Source: Methylococcaceae bacterium (lineage in GTDB: Bacteria > Pseudomonadota > Gammaproteobacteria > Methylococcales > Methylomonadaceae). From it: a stretch of DNA of 5,203 bases. The stretch is from contig CANNLO010000348.1 in NCBI GenBank assembly GCA_947505055.1, positions 1-5,203 of the forward strand, in the 5' to 3' direction. The notes under the pieces were generated by a model. That model ran no database searches. It was not told the origin of the DNA and saw only the letters and a list, made by a program, of their open reading frames with translations. The translations under genes were made by a program, and so were the position numbers. Positions 1-5,203 of this stretch are shown here, piece by piece (the first letter of the stretch is position 1; the number at the start of each line of letters is the position of its first letter).

Positions 1-1151
1 CCTGGGAAAACGGTAAAGTTACTCCAGTTGGCGCAAATTCAAGTATCAAAACTTGGGAAGGTGACCAATGGAAAATCGGTGGAGGTACTACTTGGGGTTG
101 GACTAGCTATGATCCTAAATTAAACTTGGTTTATTACGGATCTGGAAATCCATCTACCTGGAACCCTGTTCAACGTCCTGGCGACAACAAGTGGTCTATG
201 TCTTTATGGGCTCGTGACGCAGACACAGGTGAAGTTAAATGGGTTTACCAAATGACTCCACATGACGAATGGGATTTTGACGGTATTAACGAAACTGTCT
301 TGGTTGATCAAGAAGTTAAAGGAAAAATGCACAAAACTATCGTGCATTTCGACCGTAACGGATTTGGATATACTTTAGATCGTGAAAATGGTGAGTTACT
401 TGTTGCTGAAAAGTTCGATAAATCAGTTAACTGGGCATCACACGTTGACATGACAACTGGTCGCCCACAAGTTGTAGCAAAGTATAGTACTCAACAAAAT
501 GGCGAAGACGTTAATTCAAAAGGCATCTGCCCTGCTGCGTTAGGAAGCAAGAACCAACAACCGGTTTCTTACTCTCCCCAAACCGGCTTGTTCTATATTT
601 CCGGCAACCATTTGTGCATGGACTATGAACCATTTGAAGTGGCCTACACAGCTGGTCAACCTTATGTTGGTGCGACGTTAACCATGATGCCTGCCGGCGC
701 GGATGTTTTGACTGGTAAGCCAGACAATACAACTAACCTGGGTCAGTTCACGGCTTTTGATGCTAAAACAGGTCAAATTGCCTGGTCTAACAAAGAAACT
801 TTCTCTGTATGGTCGGGTTCTGTTGCAACTGCCGGTGGAGTTGTATTCTACGGTACTCTTGAAGGCTATTTGAAAGCGGTAGATGCTAAAACCGGTAAAG
901 AATTGTACAAGTTTAAGACACCTTCCGGTATCATCGGTAACGTTAATACTTGGGAATTCAACGGCAAGCAATATGTTGGTGTTCTTTCAGGTATCGGCGG
1001 ATGGGCTGGTATTGGTATCGCTGCCGGTCTTGATAGTGGCGAAGCCGGTTCAAATTCAGAAGGCTTGGGTGCGGTTGGCGCATACAGAAGCTTAAGTTCA
1101 TTCACCAAATTGGGTGGAACTTTAACTGTATTTGCATTGCCTAGTAACTAA
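1..1151 (+). CDS. xoxF: Lanthanide-dependent PQQ methanol dehydrogenase XoxF, 3' part (5' end outside window)
   Basis: Periplasmic quinoprotein that oxidises methanol, passing electrons from PQQ to a c-type cytochrome. The frame is open from base 3 to the stop at 1149-1151, giving 382 residues. The family is about 600 residues, so roughly the first third is missing, including the signal peptide, the Cys-Cys PQQ-ring disulfide region and the metal-binding Glu. Visible features are [10 protein letters not shown] with the metal-ligand Asn (codon 147-149), WARDADTG, and HDEWDFDG with the catalytic Asp (273-275). An extra Asp two residues later (279-281) is the XoxF lanthanide ligand; calcium-dependent MxaF has Ala there. 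[11 protein letters not shown] carries the PQQ-contacting Arg 27 residues after the catalytic Asp. Several propeller-type repeats ([20 protein letters not shown]) and the C-terminal [10 protein letters not shown]...LGGTLTVF complete the fold. The family and metal type are secure; the XoxF5 subclade is only a guess. No frameshift is seen. Its promoter is outside the window, and two hairpins follow the stop. Confidence 0.96.
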   Translation, partial: WENGKVTPVGANSSIKTWEGDQWKIGGGTTWGWTSYDPKLNLVYYGSGNPSTWNPVQRPGDNKWSMSLWARDADTGEVKWVYQMTPHDEWDFDGINETVLVDQEVKGKMHKTIVHFDRNGFGYTLDRENGELLVAEKFDKSVNWASHVDMTTGRPQVVAKYSTQQNGEDVNSKGICPAALGSKNQQPVSYSPQTGLFYISGNHLCMDYEPFEVAYTAGQPYVGATLTMMPAGADVLTGKPDNTTNLGQFTAFDAKTGQIAWSNKETFSVWSGSVATAGGVVFYGTLEGYLKAVDAKTGKELYKFKTPSGIIGNVNTWEFNGKQYVGVLSGIGGWAGIGIAAGLDSGEAGSNSEGLGAVGAYRSLSSFTKLGGTLTVFALPSN

Positions 1152-1156
1152 GTTTG

Positions 1157-1191
1157 CAACATCACTCTTTGATTTATCAAGGGGTGTGTTG
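1157..1191 (+). other. Long imperfect hairpin directly after the xoxF stop
   Basis: CAACA (1157-1161) and CACTCTTTGA (1163-1172) pair with TCAAGGGGTG (1177-1186) and TGTTG (1187-1191). This gives a 15-bp stem with two T-G wobbles, one bulged T at 1162 and a TTTA loop (1173-1176). No T tract follows, so it is not a textbook terminator by itself. It begins 6 bases after the stop codon and ends about 30 bases before a classical terminator. A role in protecting the 3' end of a highly abundant xoxF mRNA, or as an accessory terminator, is inference. A copy of AGTAACTAA occurs on each side (1143-1151, which includes the stop codon, and 1192-1200). Confidence 0.6.
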
Positions 1192-1222
1192 AGTAACTAA
1201 AGTGATCTGATTTTTGATTGCC

Positions 1223-1260
1223 AAAAAGCCCCGGATGATTTATCAATCGGGGCTTTTTTT
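1223..1260 (+). terminator. Rho-independent terminator after xoxF
   Basis: GCCCCG (1228-1233) pairs with CGGGGC (1248-1253). The apex TGA/TCA closes a TTTA loop at 1239-1242. A run of seven Ts (1254-1260) follows on the plus strand and an A run (1223-1227) precedes the stem, so the stem can extend into A-T pairs and may also work on the minus strand. This is a canonical intrinsic terminator about 70 bases after the xoxF stop. It implies that xoxJ downstream is expressed either by read-through or from its own promoter. Confidence 0.9.
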
Positions 1261-1266
1261 ATGTTA

Positions 1267-1284
1267 TGGTAAAGCCGTTTACCA
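1267..1284. promoter_or_regulatory. Perfect inverted repeat upstream of xoxJ
   Basis: TGGTAAA (1267-1273) and TTTACCA (1278-1284) form a perfect 7-bp dyad around GCCG. It lies just after the xoxF terminator and 63 bases before the xoxJ start codon. It could be an operator for a dimeric regulator or a small 5'-leader hairpin; the sequence does not decide between them. I saw no convincing -35/-10 pair in 1261-1347, so the xoxJ promoter cannot be placed. Confidence 0.35.
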
Positions 1285-1336
1285 CGCAAAAAGAGGCTCT
1301 AAACTCGACTTGCAATCTTGTTATTTAATACATACT

Positions 1337-1341
1337 GGGAG
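1337..1341 (+). promoter_or_regulatory. Ribosome binding site that decides the xoxJ start
   Basis: GGGAG lies 6 bases before the ATG at 1348. This favours that ATG over the in-frame TTG at 1318, which precedes the site, and over the ATG at 1366, which would remove the two arginines of the signal-peptide n-region. Confidence 0.7.
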
Positions 1342-1347
1342 CTTTTA

Positions 1348-2217
1348 ATGAGGACTTTACCTCGCATGAACACTTTATTTGTAATACTGTTTTTGTTATC
1401 CGTTAGCGTTGAAGTTTCTGCGCAAGAAAAATTCAAGGTTTGTGCTGATCCGTTGAATCCGCCTTACTCTACAAAAAACAAAGATGGCTTTGAGAACAAA
1501 ATCGCCGAACTGTTTGCTAAAGAACTGGGTCAGGCCTTGGAATACACCTGGTTTCCTCAGCGTATTGGTTTTATTCGAAATACGCTGACTGCTCCATTAA
1601 ATGACAGTGATGTCGAAAGCAATGATTATAAATGTGACGTCATTATGGGTGTCCCTGAAGGTTACGAGCTTACTTTGACGAGCTTGACTTACTATAAGTC
1701 AACGTATGTGCTATTAATCGCTAAAGGGCGAGGATGGGACGATATTACGGATGCCTCTCAATTGGTCAGTGTTCCGTTGCAAAGACAAGAGTCAATGAAA
1801 ATAGCGATGTTTGATCGTGGCCCTGGAACAACTTGGATGCAAAAGAATGGCTTGCTGGATGTGGGGATTCCCTATCAATCAATGTCTGGCGACGATGATA
1901 ACAATGTAGCCATGCAGATCGCAAAGGATCTTAAGGCCGGAAAAATTGATATGGTTATACTGTGGGGACCTATGGCGGCATATGTCACTACAGAAAGTCC
2001 AGAAAACAGCTACACAATGATCCCAATGAAATCAGCACCTGACATGAAGTTTGACTTTGGCATGGCGATGGGTGTACGGAATGGCGATAAAGGGCGAAAA
2101 GAGGCTCTTAATAAGCTGATCTCGTCTAAAGCGGAGAGTATTGAGGCTATTATGAAAGAGTATCATATACCATTGCTTCCGATCGATAAGCGGGCTGTTC
2201 GTAAAAGTAATGATTAA
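1348..2217 (+). CDS. xoxJ: XoxJ-type periplasmic substrate-binding-like protein associated with quinoprotein methanol dehydrogenase
   Basis: 289 residues from the ATG with a good ribosome site. Residues 1-25 are a Sec signal peptide: Arg at 2 and 6, hydrophobic core NTLFVILFLLSVSV, and a VSA cleavage site before Gln26. The mature part has the two-lobed family 3 solute-binding fold. It opens with FKVCADPLNPPYS (about 29-41), followed by GFENKIAELFAKELG, the long-arm region YTWFPQRIGFIRNTL (66-80) and YKCDVIMGVPEGYELTLTS. The second lobe includes LAGKID-like DLKAGKIDMVILWGP (194-208). Cys32 and Cys96 sit where this family has conserved cysteines, so a disulfide is plausible. In methylotrophs these MxaJ/XoxJ proteins sit beside the dehydrogenase and are thought to aid its maturation or activation, not to serve an ABC importer; no permease or ATPase gene lies nearby. 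Position after xoxF makes XoxJ more likely than MxaJ. The C-terminus is Lys/Arg-rich (DKRAVRKSND). A terminator separates it from xoxF, 196 bases upstream. Confidence 0.88.
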   Translation: MRTLPRMNTLFVILFLLSVSVEVSAQEKFKVCADPLNPPYSTKNKDGFENKIAELFAKELGQALEYTWFPQRIGFIRNTLTAPLNDSDVESNDYKCDVIMGVPEGYELTLTSLTYYKSTYVLLIAKGRGWDDITDASQLVSVPLQRQESMKIAMFDRGPGTTWMQKNGLLDVGIPYQSMSGDDDNNVAMQIAKDLKAGKIDMVILWGPMAAYVTTESPENSYTMIPMKSAPDMKFDFGMAMGVRNGDKGRKEALNKLISSKAESIEAIMKEYHIPLLPIDKRAVRKSND

Positions 2218-2226
2218 GGTTGTATT

Positions 2227-2269
2227 CAACGAAGACACGAATGTTAAGTTTTGTTCGTGATCTTCGTTG
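2227..2269. terminator. Stem-loop between convergent xoxJ and malQ, no T tract
   Basis: CAACGAAGA plus CACGAA (2227-2241) pairs with TTCGTG plus TCTTCGTTG (2254-2259 and 2261-2269). The 15-bp stem has a single bulged A at 2260 and a 12-base loop (2242-2253). It begins 10 bases after the xoxJ stop and ends 38 bases before the malQ stop, where a shared transcript end would be expected. Neither strand has a T run after the stem, so it may act as a 3'-end stabiliser or as part of Rho-dependent ending. The terminator function is inferred from position and structure. Confidence 0.55.
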
Positions 2270-2307
2270 TTAAAAGATGTAATTCGTTTTGTAAGTTAGA
2301 TGCCGCT

Positions 2308-3783
2308 TTATTTCCGATTGAATAAACCAACCAGGTAAGTAAATCTACCCACTTGCTCAGAAGATAATTGATCCCACTGAAAGCGCCAGTTCCAGTTGCC
2401 CTCTGTTGTTCCCGGGATATTCATGCGATGTTCGGAGCCAAGTTCAAGGATATCCTGCATTGGAATTATCGCAAGATTTGCAACTGATGCTAATGCTGCC
2501 TGGAGAAGTGCGCAATGCAACGGTATTGCCGGGTTGCCAAGATAATTATAAATATAATTTTTCTCGTCCTCGTTGATGGTTCTCAACCAGCCGAGGGTAG
2601 TATCATTGTCATGGGTACCCGTATAAACAACACAGTTTCGTTCATAATGATCTGGCAAATAGGGATTGTCAGGTCCGCTACCAAAAGCAAATTGCAGGAT
2701 TTTCATGCCTGGAAGTTTAAAAGAGTCCCTTAACGCTTCAACTTCATCAGTAATGATTCCTAGATCTTCAGCTACAAGTGGAATAGTCCCAAATTGCGTA
2801 TTTATAGCATTTAGCAAGGATTTGCCCGGTGCCTTAACCCATTGACCATTCTGTGCGGTAGGTTCATTCGTAGGAATTTCCCATGCTGCTTCCAGACCAC
2901 GGAAATGATCAATACGAAGAATATCAAATTGTTCGATTTGCGTACCCATTCTTTCAAGCCACCAGTTAAAACCGGTTTTTTTCAAGTATTTCCAATCATA
3001 ATGTGGGTTACCCCAGCGCTGACCCGTTGCAGAAAAGTAATCAGGAGGCACGCCGGCAACGACAGACATTTCTCCAGTATCATCAAGTTTGAAGTTTTCA
3101 CGATTAGCCCAGACATCCGAACTGTCATAAGAAACAAAAATTGGAATATCACCAAATAAAAGTATGCCATGTTTATTGGCATATGCCTTTAATTCCATCC
3201 ATTGCCGGAAAAATACATATTGCTCAAATTTAATGCTTTCTATGCCGGAGGATAAGCGGTGTCTAGCATCTCTAAGAGCTTTAGGATCCCTTTCCTTGAG
3301 ATTTTCAGACCATTGATTCCAGCATTTTTGATTGTATTCATTTCTGAGCACCATAAACAAGGCAAAATCATCAAGCCAAAAAGCTTTTTCCTGACAAAAA
3401 AGCGTAAAATCATCCCAGTCATGGTGTGCTGCGCATGCTAAAAAACCTTGGTATGCTTTTTCAACCAAGCAGCTTTTATTGAAAGCAGAAAGTCCCTGGC
3501 ATGAATCGCAATGTTCGCTTAATTGTAACCACCCCAGCTTAACTAAGCCTTCAATATCAATTAAGGTTGGATTGCCGGCGTGTGCGGACAGGCATTGATA
3601 AGGCGAACCATTGGCGTGGGGCATACCTAAGGGTAATGTTTGCCAGACAGTGACACCAGAATCATGTAAAAAATTGACAAAATTATAAGCATCCTTGCCC
3701 AAATCACCCTGACTACCAGAACCTGGTAACGAGGTAATGTGCAACAGAATACCGGCGCGGCGTTTATTTAAGATGTCGTTCAC
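2308..3783 (-). CDS. malQ: 4-alpha-glucanotransferase (amylomaltase, GH77)
   Basis: Cytoplasmic enzyme that transfers alpha-1,4-glucan segments between malto-oligosaccharides, disproportionating them and releasing glucose. Its 491 residues match the usual bacterial length. Motifs appear in family order: RRAGILLHITSLPG (8-21), WQTLPLGMPHANGSPYQ (47-63), GDIPIFVSYDSSDVW (211-225), AGVPPDYFSATGQRWGNPHYDW (243-264), DILRIDHFRG with nucleophile Asp292, VAEDLG with acid/base Glu339, YTGTHDNDTTLGWL with transition-state Asp392, and RMNIPGTTEGNWNWRF (453-468). All three catalytic carboxylates are intact. The start is GTG: an in-frame stop lies at 3808-3810, no ATG lies between, and the conserved N-terminal motif begins at residue 8. 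An AAGAGA ribosome site sits 8 bases upstream. It lies 92 bases after a GH57 gene on the same strand, probably in one operon for glycogen or malto-oligosaccharide turnover, and is convergent with xoxJ. A CxxC pair (Cys92, Cys95) lies in a variable segment. Confidence 0.97.
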   Translation of the reverse strand: MNDILNKRRAGILLHITSLPGSGSQGDLGKDAYNFVNFLHDSGVTVWQTLPLGMPHANGSPYQCLSAHAGNPTLIDIEGLVKLGWLQLSEHCDSCQGLSAFNKSCLVEKAYQGFLACAAHHDWDDFTLFCQEKAFWLDDFALFMVLRNEYNQKCWNQWSENLKERDPKALRDARHRLSSGIESIKFEQYVFFRQWMELKAYANKHGILLFGDIPIFVSYDSSDVWANRENFKLDDTGEMSVVAGVPPDYFSATGQRWGNPHYDWKYLKKTGFNWWLERMGTQIEQFDILRIDHFRGLEAAWEIPTNEPTAQNGQWVKAPGKSLLNAINTQFGTIPLVAEDLGIITDEVEALRDSFKLPGMKILQFAFGSGPDNPYLPDHYERNCVVYTGTHDNDTTLGWLRTINEDEKNYIYNYLGNPAIPLHCALLQAALASVANLAIIPMQDILELGSEHRMNIPGTTEGNWNWRFQWDQLSSEQVGRFTYLVGLFNRK

Positions 3784-3875
3784 ACGTCGAGTCTCTTGGT
3801 TAATATTTCAAATCATTTTGTACTAAACGCAGTGGGCAATCCGTAGTAGTTGCCAATGGCAGGTACCGTTAATAC
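3784..3875 (-). other. Intergenic gap between GH57 gene and malQ
   Basis: 92 bases without a gene. On the minus strand there is no GC-rich stem followed by a T tract, so nothing obviously stops GH57 transcription before malQ. Small dyads are present, GTTAA-TAC-TTAAC over the GH57 stop (3868-3880) and a 5-bp GGCAA/TTGCC pair (3834-3854 region), both too weak to call. TTGCCC and AATGAT in roughly promoter spacing on the minus strand are a poor match to a sigma-70 promoter. Read-through from the GH57 gene is the simplest reading. Confidence 0.4.
3792..3797 (-). promoter_or_regulatory. Ribosome binding site for the malQ GTG start
   Basis: On the minus strand AAGAGA is followed by an 8-base spacer and then the GTG at 3783-3781. 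It supports the GTG start, which is the only plausible initiation codon between the upstream stop and the conserved N-terminal motif. Confidence 0.55.
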
Positions 3876-5203
3876 TTAACTCAAATCAACGCCAGGGCGC
3901 ATAGCGCCGCCCATGGCAGGTGAGCCAGAGCCTAGCGTAAATGACATTGCCAGATAGGCGGGGGACTCCTGGTCGAGTAGTCTATACAAATTAGCCAAAT
4001 TAAGCCTGAATTGTTTTTCAAAATTACTTACTGCTTCACCGGGATTATAATCACCGAACCACCAAAACCAGTCGGAACCCTCGCAGACTGCGAGTTGTAG
4101 CTCTGCTTGGTGTACTTGTTTATCGGATAATCTTCCTGTCGAAATAATTTTATCGAATGCCTGCTTTGCGTCACCCAGCATTTCCCATCCACGATTTTTG
4201 TCGGCATCACCTATCCAGGTTGAGAAAGTTCCATAGACCCAGCTGCCTGCGACGATTTTTTCCAGAGGGATAATATCAACACTGGAATTTATACATTCCG
4301 TAAATGTTGTTAATTCAATATTTGGATGTTTGGCAAGTTGTTGGTATAAGGCACTCAGAAAATGGTAGCCATTAGCAGGGAAGTATTCCCAAGCATTTTC
4401 GCCATCCATGATAATTGAAACGACTTTGTCACCGGTTTCATCGGTGGCAATGTTTTCCAAGTGTTGAATCAAGTCAGCGATAGCATCATCAGCATGCCAT
4501 TTTGAATATTCAAAACCAATCAGATCAGAGAGGCCGTCATCGCGAAAAAAACAAGCTATGTTGGTTTTGTTAAGTTTAAATGGGTGGTAAATTCCTGTTT
4601 TCTTATTATTTCCAGGAAGATTTAAACTGTTATGAAGAACAGATCCACCACTTGCTGTCCAGCTAAAACCAAAATCGCTAAGTAATTTTAAGGTCGTATC
4701 GCAAATACTGCCTTCTGAAGGCCAGCAACCTTTTGGTTTAAATCCAAAAAAACGTTCAAAGGTCTGTACGCCTTTTTCAAGATGCCATAATACTCGAACT
4801 TCGCCACCTGGATAGGCAGGCAAATTCGGTAAAGCAGCATCTGGCATGGCATTGTGGGTAGAGTCAAAGTCTAGCAATAGTGGCATTATGGGATGGGCAT
4901 AAGGCGTTACAGAAAGTTCGATTTGACCTTTCACCGCTAATTCCTTATAGCGACAGATAACGCTGGTTAATTGTTCGGCAATCACCTCGATAATTTCGAT
5001 TCTGTCATGGAAGGTATAATCTGATCCTTTATCAATAAGCCGTTTTATACGAGGGTCAGATCTTTTTATCGTTTCACCCATCCAGGCGAGATGATACCAA
5101 ACCAGGAGGTCGCTAATAAATTGAGAATTGATATAGCTTAAAGACTCATAATGATGATCAAGCCAATCAGCCATTTCAATTAATCTTTGAAATGCAGGAT
5201 AAC
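3876..5203 (-). CDS. Glycoside hydrolase family 57 protein (alpha-amylase / 4-alpha-glucanotransferase type), 5' end outside window
   Basis: Acts on alpha-glucans; the exact specificity (amylase, glucanotransferase or branching) cannot be read from the sequence. The frame is open to the right edge, giving 441 residues. An ATG at 5174 is probably internal, because the residues before it (YPAFQRLIE) look like ordinary GH57 sequence, and the N-terminal HxHxP-type motif expected in the family is absent and so lies outside the window. Numbered from that ATG: FISDLLVWYHLAWMGE (19-34), SVTPYAHPIMPLLLDF (88-103, conserved region 2), GCWPSEGS (149-156) with nucleophile candidate Glu154, and IIMDGENAWEYFP (254-266) with acid/base candidate Asp257. 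Further on are GSWVYGTFSTWIGDADKNRGWEML (310-333) and GSDWFWWFGDYNPGE (366-380). There is no visible signal peptide in this part and a cytoplasmic location is expected. It lies upstream of malQ on the same strand, so the two probably work together on glycogen or maltodextrin. The family call is firm. Confidence 0.9.
   Translation of the reverse strand, partial: YPAFQRLIEMADWLDHHYESLSYINSQFISDLLVWYHLAWMGETIKRSDPRIKRLIDKGSDYTFHDRIEIIEVIAEQLTSVICRYKELAVKGQIELSVTPYAHPIMPLLLDFDSTHNAMPDAALPNLPAYPGGEVRVLWHLEKGVQTFERFFGFKPKGCWPSEGSICDTTLKLLSDFGFSWTASGGSVLHNSLNLPGNNKKTGIYHPFKLNKTNIACFFRDDGLSDLIGFEYSKWHADDAIADLIQHLENIATDETGDKVVSIIMDGENAWEYFPANGYHFLSALYQQLAKHPNIELTTFTECINSSVDIIPLEKIVAGSWVYGTFSTWIGDADKNRGWEMLGDAKQAFDKIISTGRLSDKQVHQAELQLAVCEGSDWFWWFGDYNPGEAVSNFEKQFRLNLANLYRLLDQESPAYLAMSFTLGSGSPAMGGAMRPGVDLS

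Noticed and set aside
511..1108. Several open frames on the minus strand and one in another plus frame inside xoxF
   Set aside because: They overlap a certain gene in full, have no family motifs or convincing ribosome sites, and read as low-quality shadow translation.
1286..1300. GCAAAAAGAGGCTCT before xoxJ resembles 2094-2108 inside xoxJ (14 of 15 bases identical)
   Set aside because: A shared 12-mer is about as many as chance would give in a window of this size, and the second copy is inside a coding region under protein constraint.
1303..1338. TTGCAA (1310-1315) as a -35 box for a xoxJ promoter
   Set aside because: No acceptable -10 box lies at 16-18 bases; the expected position falls on the ribosome binding site.
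1318..1347. TTG at 1318 as an alternative xoxJ start adding 10 residues
   Set aside because: It would put NTYWELL before the signal peptide and places the good GGGAG ribosome site inside the coding region; ATG 1348 fits better.
2515..3441. Plus-strand and alternative minus-strand open frames inside malQ, including one with a hydrophobic stretch at 2982-3182
   Set aside because: malQ is complete with all catalytic motifs across this span; these frames have no recognisable domain or start signal.
3855..3920. ATGGCAGGT occurring at 3855 and again near 3912 around the GH57 stop
   Set aside because: A 9-base match in AT/GC-mixed sequence at this distance is not surprising, and one copy encodes part of the conserved GH57 C-terminus.
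5172..5174. ATG at 5174 as the true start of the GH57 protein
   Set aside because: The frame stays open to the window edge with GH57-like residues before it, and a protein starting here would lack the family's N-terminal motif and first catalytic-domain strand.

Overview
The window looks like chromosome from a gammaproteobacterial (type I) methanotroph or a related methylotroph of the Methylococcales. This assignment is inferred from three things: a PQQ methanol dehydrogenase of the lanthanide-dependent XoxF kind, an adjacent XoxJ-type periplasmic binding protein, and a pair of alpha-glucan enzymes on DNA of moderate to low GC. No genus can be named from the sequence alone.

Plus strand, left half (1-2217): the 3' two thirds of xoxF, then a structured intergenic region, then xoxJ. 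The intergenic region holds a long imperfect hairpin just after the xoxF stop, a classical GC-rich terminator with a T tract, and a short perfect dyad. XoxF oxidises methanol to formaldehyde or formate in the periplasm. XoxJ carries a signal peptide and is thought to help mature or activate the dehydrogenase. The partner cytochrome gene xoxG does not follow xoxJ here.

Centre (2218-2307): a convergent intergenic region with a strong 15-bp stem-loop that lacks a T tract. It separates the methanol-oxidation genes from the glucan genes.

Minus strand, right half (2308-5203): a GH57 family glycosidase or glucanotransferase, open at the right edge and so missing its N-terminus, lies upstream of a complete malQ (4-alpha-glucanotransferase, GH77). 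They share a strand and are 92 bp apart, so they are probably co-expressed. Together they would remodel or degrade cytoplasmic alpha-glucan such as glycogen, a usual carbon store in type I methanotrophs.

No mobile element, RNA gene, CRISPR array or clearly novel system was found. The most interesting points are the lanthanide signature in XoxF, the doubled hairpin and terminator that splits xoxF from xoxJ, and the absence of xoxG.
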